Made by a program: the position numbers and the translations under genes. Positions 14,851 through 18,970 of a stretch of 18,970 nucleotides of DNA are shown here, piece after piece. This DNA is from Promicromonosporaceae bacterium (GTDB taxonomy: Bacteria > Actinomycetota > Actinomycetes > Actinomycetales > Cellulomonadaceae). The notes beneath the pieces were generated by a model. It was not told the origin of the DNA. It saw nothing but the letters and a program-made list of their open reading frames with translations, and searched no databases. The stretch spans positions 1 through 18,970 of the forward strand of contig WQZL01000024.1 of NCBI GenBank assembly GCA_009780755.1. Direction: 5' to 3'. The first letter of the stretch is position 1, and the number at the start of each line of letters is the position of its first letter.

Positions 14851-15782
14851 CAAAGATGTTCGCCACACCGTCCCGACTCAACGCCCTCGCCCGCCCCAGC
14901 GGCGCCTTCGCCATGATCGCAATGGATCAGCGCGAATCGCTGCGCGGCATGTTCGCCGCCGCCGGTCGCGGGGCCGTCGGCGATGAGGTGCTGACCGAGT
15001 TCAAGCGGGCCGTGGCCCGCGAGTTGTCTCCACATGGCTCGGCCTTTTTGGTGGACCGCGACTTCGGCCTGCGTGGCATTATCGACGACAACCTGGTGGC
15101 GCCCTCCTGCGCGGTGATCGCCGCCGCAGATGCGCTCACCATGTCCCCCGGAGGCATTGTCGAAGAGACCGCCCTTGACGAAGTGGTGGTCGGTGGCGAC
15201 TTTAATCTGACCGGCGTGCAGGCCATAAAGCTGCTGGTGATCTGGCGGCGGGATGAGCGGCGGGCAGCTCGGGTAGAACTCTCGCGCGCGTTTATCGCCG
15301 CCGCCCGGCGGCTCGGGTTGGTGTCCGTGCTGGAACCGGTGGTGCGAGCCACCGAGGCCGAGGAGGCGGCGGGCGGATTTGACCAGTCGGCGGCGATCCG
15401 GGAGGCCGCCCGAGAGCTGTCCATCTTGCAACCCGATCTCTACAAGGTGCAGATGCCACTGGGCGGTCGAGGCGATCACGACACGCTGGTGGCCGAGTGT
15501 CGTCTGCTGGATGAGGCGATTGCCACGCCCTGGGTGATTTTGTCGCAGGGGGTGGCCATTGATGATTTCGCGGGCGCGGTGCGGGCCGCGTGCGTTGCGG
15601 GGGCCAGTGGCTTTCTGGCCGGGCGTGGGCTTTGGTCAGATGTGGTTGGTGCTACCGACCTCGATGCGCGGCTGCGGGAGGTGTCGGTGCCGCGGCTGCG
15701 GGCGCTGGGTGAACTCGTCGATGAGCTGGCCCGGCCCTGGTGGGTGGCCGCCGCCGCCAAGGGTCTGGACGTGGCGCGATGA
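14844..15782 (+). CDS. Class I aldolase, YihT-like (sulfofructose-phosphate aldolase family)
   Basis: A 312-residue cytoplasmic (beta/alpha)8 aldolase. From memory of the E. coli YihT sequence, similarity runs end to end: SGAFAMIAMDQRESLRGMFA near the N-terminus, GLVSVLEPVVR (158-168), DLYKVQMPL (198-206) with Schiff-base Lys201 (YihT Lys193), TPWVILSQGV (228-237) and AGASGFLAGRGLW (252-264). YihT splits 6-deoxy-6-sulfofructose 1-phosphate into dihydroxyacetone phosphate and sulfolactaldehyde. No sulfosugar isomerase, kinase or reductase is in the window, so the substrate may differ; LacD-type tagatose-bisphosphate aldolase is the other candidate family. The start is uncertain. GTG 14844 fits a leaderless transcript, and ATG 14856 fits the homologue's N-terminus; neither has a Shine-Dalgarno. 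The stop overlaps the next start (ATGA). Confidence 0.85.
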   Translation: MPTKMFATPSRLNALARPSGAFAMIAMDQRESLRGMFAAAGRGAVGDEVLTEFKRAVARELSPHGSAFLVDRDFGLRGIIDDNLVAPSCAVIAAADALTMSPGGIVEETALDEVVVGGDFNLTGVQAIKLLVIWRRDERRAARVELSRAFIAAARRLGLVSVLEPVVRATEAEEAAGGFDQSAAIREAARELSILQPDLYKVQMPLGGRGDHDTLVAECRLLDEAIATPWVILSQGVAIDDFAGAVRAACVAGASGFLAGRGLWSDVVGATDLDARLREVSVPRLRALGELVDELARPWWVAAAAKGLDVAR

Positions 15783-16453
15783 AGGTTGGCCTGCTGCACA
15801 CGGTGCCGGGCTTGGCCCCTATGTTCGACGCGCTGGTGCGCGAGGCCGTCCCCGAGGCCGACATTGTTCACCTGGTCAATGCCCCGCTGCTCGCCGCGGC
15901 CCTGACACGTTCCCCGCAAGTTGTGACAGAGACGCGAGAATCCTTGGCCGCGCTGGTTGACCTGGGCTGCGCGGCCATCTTGGTGACCTGCTCCTCGCTT
16001 GGCGAGTTCGCGACGGCCACCGACCCCCTGGGTGAGTTCGGCGTGCCCCTGCTCCGGGTAGATGGTCCAATGGCTCTGGCCGCAGCCCGGCATGCCGTGG
16101 CAACCGGGCCGAATGGGCGCATTGTCGTGCTGGCCACCCAACCCTCCACCCTCGACCCCTCGACTCGGCTCGTGGCTGAGGCAGTCGCCGCCCTGGCTGC
16201 CGACGGCTCGGTCCCCACGGTTGAGGGCGTCCTGGTGGCGGACGCGGCCGAATCGCTGGCTGCGGGCGACCGCGACTCCTTCGAGCGGCTGCTGCGCGCG
16301 GCGGCCACCACTGCCGCCGAGGAATGTGTAGCCATCGTGGCCGCTCAGGCTTCGATGGCAGACGTTTTCGAGGATTTTGATCCGGGCGTTCCCGTGTTTA
16401 CCTCTCCGCGTTCTGGGGTGGCCGCGCTGGTGCGAATAGCATCAACTAGCTAA
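15779..16453 (+). CDS. Asp/Glu/hydantoin racemase superfamily protein
   Basis: A 224-residue cytoplasmic protein of the PF01177 superfamily, which includes amino-acid racemases, hydantoin racemase, maleate isomerase and arylmalonate decarboxylase. The first catalytic cysteine is visible in AILVTCSSLGEF (Cys71). The position where a second cysteine is expected reads IVAAQASMADVF, with no Cys in the motif, so a two-base racemase mechanism is doubtful. ATG 15779 overlaps the aldolase stop (ATGA) and starts directly at the first beta strand, MKVGLLHTVPG; an upstream ATG at 15740 would lie inside the aldolase gene. It is translationally coupled to the aldolase, so it probably acts on a related compound, which is unknown. 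Confidence 0.85.
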   Translation: MKVGLLHTVPGLAPMFDALVREAVPEADIVHLVNAPLLAAALTRSPQVVTETRESLAALVDLGCAAILVTCSSLGEFATATDPLGEFGVPLLRVDGPMALAAARHAVATGPNGRIVVLATQPSTLDPSTRLVAEAVAALAADGSVPTVEGVLVADAAESLAAGDRDSFERLLRAAATTAAEECVAIVAAQASMADVFEDFDPGVPVFTSPRSGVAALVRIASTS

Positions 16454-16459
16454 GCGATT

Positions 16460-16464
16460 AGGAG
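16460..16464 (+). promoter_or_regulatory. Ribosome binding site fixing the phosphorylase GTG start
   Basis: AGGAG lies 7 bases before GTG 16472 and just after the preceding stop TAA (16451-16453). The protein then begins VAGVHLLTYADRLGG, aligning with the N-terminus of known sucrose phosphorylases. Confidence 0.7.
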
Positions 16465-16471
16465 AATCACC

Positions 16472-17968
16472 GTGGCCGGAGTGCACTTGCTTACCTACGC
16501 GGATCGCCTCGGCGGCGACCTCTCTGGCCTGCGTGAACTGCTGCATGATGACCTGGACGGCTTTGCCGGGGTGCATATTCTGCCGTTCTTTACCCCCTAC
16601 GACGGCGACGATGCGGGCTTCGACCCGGTGGATCACACGCAGGTAGACCCCCGCCTCGGATCCTGGGCAGATGTGCGTGCCCTGGCCGATGATGGTTATG
16701 AGATCGTGGCCGACCTGATCGTCAATCACGTTTCGGCTGATTCCCCCGAGTTCCGTGATTGGCTCGCGCGAGGCGTAGCCTCGAAGCACGATGGCATGTT
16801 CCTCACCTTCGACAAGGTTTTTGGAGGACGGGCCACCGAGGCCGGGATCACCGCGTTCTATCGTCCGCGACCGGGGCTGCCCTTCACTTCGTTTATGCAG
16901 GCGGACGGCACGCGACGGCTGGTGTGGACCACGTTCATGCCCTCCCAGGTGGATATCGATGTGCGGCATCCAGCCGGGGAAGCGTATTTGCGGCGGGTGA
17001 TCCGGGCGTTGGCCGAGGGTGGGGTGCGGACGGTGCGCATCGATGCGGTGGGTTACGCGATCAAGACGGTTGGCTCCGACTCGTTCATGACCGACGAGAC
17101 GATGGAGTATGTGCAGGTGCTGGCGCAGATGTGTCGGGAGGCCGGAATGCGGGTGCTGGTGGAGGTGCACGCGCACTACACCCAGCAGCAGCGCATCGCC
17201 CCGCTGGTTGATCTGGTCTACGACTTTGCCCTGCCTGCGCTGCTGCTGCACTCGCTGGTGGCGGGCACCACGGATCGCCTCGCCCGCTGGCTGGAGATTC
17301 GGCCGGAGAATGCCATAACCGTGCTGGATACACACGATGGCATCGGCATCATCGATGCCGGGCCGGTCAAGGTGGGCGGCGTGGAGTTGCCGGGCCTGAT
17401 CGATCAGTCGGAGATGGCGGCGATCTTCGCGGCGGCCAGCTACGCCACCGGGGGCATTTCCGATCAGGCGTCGGTAATTCCAGCCTGGTGCGAGCTGCCC
17501 CATCAGATCAATGCCACCTTCTACTCGGCGCTGAGCCAAGACGACGACGCCTATCTGCTGTGCCGGGCCGTCCAACTATTCGTGCCCGGTGAGCCACAGG
17601 TCTACTACGTGGGCCTGCTGGCCGGGGTGGACGATATCGAACTGTGGCAATCCTCCGGCCAGGGCCGGGATGTGAATCGGCACCACTACAGCCACGAGGA
17701 GGTGCAGGCCGCACTGGAACAGCCGGTGGTACGGGCGCTGCGCGCGCTGATCCGGCTGCGGACGAAGCATCCGGCCTTCGGTGGCGAGTTCTCCTGGCGA
17801 CAGGTCGGTGATGACGTCATTGAACTTGGCTGGGTGAGTGGCGACGACGCGGCGGTGCTTACCGCGTGCCTAACCACCCGCCAGTTCTCGATAGTGTTAC
17901 GTAACGGCAGCGAGAGGCAACGGCTGTCGAGCGTCGCAGAACTTGCCGAGGAGTTTGACAATGGCTAG
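16472..17968 (+). CDS. GH13 sucrose phosphorylase family enzyme
   Basis: A 498-residue cytoplasmic glucosyl phosphorylase (GH13_18 type), which splits an alpha-glucoside with phosphate to give glucose 1-phosphate. It aligns end to end with the Bifidobacterium sucrose phosphorylase: HLLTYADRLGG (5-15), GVHILPFFTPYDGDDAGFDP (33-52), YRPRPGLPFT (130-139), VRIDAVGY (188-195) with nucleophile Asp191, VLVEVHAHY (228-236) with acid/base Glu231, LDTHDGIGI (285-293) with stabiliser Asp289, and QVYYVGLLAG. The acceptor loop differs: where sucrose phosphorylase has LDLYQ this has ELPHQ (341-345), so His344 replaces Tyr. That may mean sucrose 6F-phosphate or another glucoside is the real substrate. It lies 18 bases after the racemase-like gene, and its stop overlaps the amidase start by 8 bases. 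Confidence 0.92.
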   Translation: MAGVHLLTYADRLGGDLSGLRELLHDDLDGFAGVHILPFFTPYDGDDAGFDPVDHTQVDPRLGSWADVRALADDGYEIVADLIVNHVSADSPEFRDWLARGVASKHDGMFLTFDKVFGGRATEAGITAFYRPRPGLPFTSFMQADGTRRLVWTTFMPSQVDIDVRHPAGEAYLRRVIRALAEGGVRTVRIDAVGYAIKTVGSDSFMTDETMEYVQVLAQMCREAGMRVLVEVHAHYTQQQRIAPLVDLVYDFALPALLLHSLVAGTTDRLARWLEIRPENAITVLDTHDGIGIIDAGPVKVGGVELPGLIDQSEMAAIFAAASYATGGISDQASVIPAWCELPHQINATFYSALSQDDDAYLLCRAVQLFVPGEPQVYYVGLLAGVDDIELWQSSGQGRDVNRHHYSHEEVQAALEQPVVRALRALIRLRTKHPAFGGEFSWRQVGDDVIELGWVSGDDAAVLTACLTTRQFSIVLRNGSERQRLSSVAELAEEFDNG

Positions 17969-18970
17969 CGCGGTAGCCCACGGGCCGCTATCCACCGTCG
18001 AGGGTTGCGTCGCCGCCCTAGCTTCGGGCGAAGTGACGGCTGTTGATCTGGTGCGACGTGGATTGGAGCGGATTGAACGCTTTGATGGCCCCGCCGGGCT
18101 GAACGCCATCATCACGGTGGCCGATGATGCCTTGACCCAGGCGAAGGCGTCAGACGAGCGCCGAGCCGCCCGGCGGCTCCTGGGGCCACTCGATGGCGTG
18201 CCCTACACGGTCAAGGACAACATCGAGACGGCCGAGCTGCGCACCACCCACGGCACGACGCTGTTCGCTGGTTGGGTGCCGGAGCAGGACGCCCCAATCG
18301 TGGCTCGGCTGCGGCAGGCCGGGATGGTGCTGCTGGCGAAGGTTTCCCTGGACGACTACGCCGGGGCCTGCTGGGGCGAGTCCTCGCTGCTGGGGCCGAT
18401 GCGTAACCCCTATGACCCAACGCGGATGGTGGGCGGTTCCTCTGGCGGGTCGGCGGTGGCGGTGGCCGCCGGGTATGCGCCACTATCGCTGGGCACCGAC
18501 ACGGGCGGCTCGCTGCGGATTCCGGCCGCCCTGTGCGGGGTGGCGACACTGCGGCCCACGGCCGGGTTGCTTCCCCTGAGCGGCATATTCCCCCGTTCCC
18601 CCTCCCAGGATGTGGTGGGGCCGATGGCCGCGACGGTTGAGGGGCTGCGGCTGAGCCTGGCCGCGCTGCGAGGCTTGCCGGTTTCGGCTTCCCCGCCGAG
18701 CCTCCCCGATCCATCGGGGCTGCGTCTGGGCGTCGTCGAGGGTGGCCTGGCCATCTGGGGAGACGAGCCAGAAGGGCCGGTATTACGCCGCTTCCGGGAG
18801 GTAGTGACGGCGTTGCGGACGGCTGGGGTAACGCTGGTGCCGATGGCGGCGCCACCCCGCCAGCTGTTGGATGACTCGCCGGTGATCGCCCTGGAGGCGC
18901 GCACCGCCATCGACGCCTACCTAGCTCGGACGGGAATGCCGGTGGGCAGTTTCGCAGAGCTGCTGACCAC
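17961..18970 (+). CDS. Amidase signature enzyme (partial, cut by window end)
   Basis: The first 336 codons of an amidase-signature hydrolase, a family that cleaves C-N amide bonds; members usually run to 450-500 residues, so the C-terminal part is outside the window. The Ser-cisSer-Lys triad is complete: Lys85 in PYTVKDNIE, cis-Ser160 in MVGGSSGGSAVAV and nucleophile Ser184 in GTDTGGSLRIPAALCG. Substrates cannot be told from the signature alone; allophanate hydrolase, GatA-like and general amidase are all possible, but GatA is less likely without gatC or gatB nearby. ATG 17961 lies inside the end of the phosphorylase gene (8-base overlap), and GCCGAGGAG-like sequence sits upstream, consistent with coupled translation as the fourth gene of the rightward operon. 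Confidence 0.88.
   Translation, partial: MASAVAHGPLSTVEGCVAALASGEVTAVDLVRRGLERIERFDGPAGLNAIITVADDALTQAKASDERRAARRLLGPLDGVPYTVKDNIETAELRTTHGTTLFAGWVPEQDAPIVARLRQAGMVLLAKVSLDDYAGACWGESSLLGPMRNPYDPTRMVGGSSGGSAVAVAAGYAPLSLGTDTGGSLRIPAALCGVATLRPTAGLLPLSGIFPRSPSQDVVGPMAATVEGLRLSLAALRGLPVSASPPSLPDPSGLRLGVVEGGLAIWGDEPEGPVLRRFREVVTALRTAGVTLVPMAAPPRQLLDDSPVIALEARTAIDAYLARTGMPVGSFAELLT

Noticed and set aside
1..18970. CRISPR arrays, tRNA/rRNA genes, insertion sequences or prophage genes
   Set aside because: I saw no regularly spaced repeats, no tRNA-like cloverleaf segments and no transposase or phage protein motifs in any frame.

Overview
The window is GC-rich DNA from a high-GC Gram-positive bacterium, most likely an Actinomycetota member. 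The grounds are the G/C-biased third codon positions, frequent GTG starts, tightly overlapping genes, a lipoprotein-type solute-binding protein with two permeases but no local ATPase, and homologues typical of actinobacterial sugar loci. I cannot name the species. There are no tRNA, rRNA, CRISPR or insertion-sequence features. Nearly everything belongs to one carbohydrate-use locus built around a divergent promoter region at 14541-14843.

Leftward (minus strand, in transcription order from 14540 to 906): a solute-binding lipoprotein, two ABC permeases (MalF- and MalG-like), a 1367-residue two-enzyme fusion (GH84 beta-N-acetylglucosaminidase plus GH2 beta-mannosidase-like), a GH1 beta-glycosidase, a GH36-like (clan GH-D type) hydrolase, an FAD_oxidored-family flavoprotein, and a LacI-family regulator. 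None of the hydrolases has a signal peptide. The logic is therefore import of a small glycan followed by cytoplasmic breakdown. A GH84 joined to a beta-mannosidase-like enzyme would suit the Man-beta-GlcNAc-beta-GlcNAc core of N-glycans; that is an inference. Gene junctions are tight (1-4 base overlaps or short gaps) except at three places, and each of these holds a strong inverted repeat: 13108-13138 (after the binding protein), 11206-11244 (after the permeases) and 5452-5517 (before the GH36-like gene). The operon may thus be divided into expression steps.

Rightward (plus strand, 14844 to the window end): a class I aldolase closely resembling YihT (sulfofructose-phosphate aldolase), an Asp/Glu-racemase superfamily protein with a single catalytic-type Cys, a GH13 sucrose-phosphorylase-family enzyme with an altered acceptor loop, and the first 336 codons of an amidase-signature enzyme. 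These four overlap or nearly touch, so they look like one operon, but the combination matches no pathway I know. The other sulfoglycolysis enzymes are absent from the window.

The two operons probably share control. Two LacI-type operator candidates, both containing the half-site GGGAACG, sit at the predicted start points of the leftward and rightward transcripts. A separate GNAT acetyltransferase gene lies at the left edge. Two copies of a short dispersed repeat are inserted in frame inside the GH84-GH2 gene.
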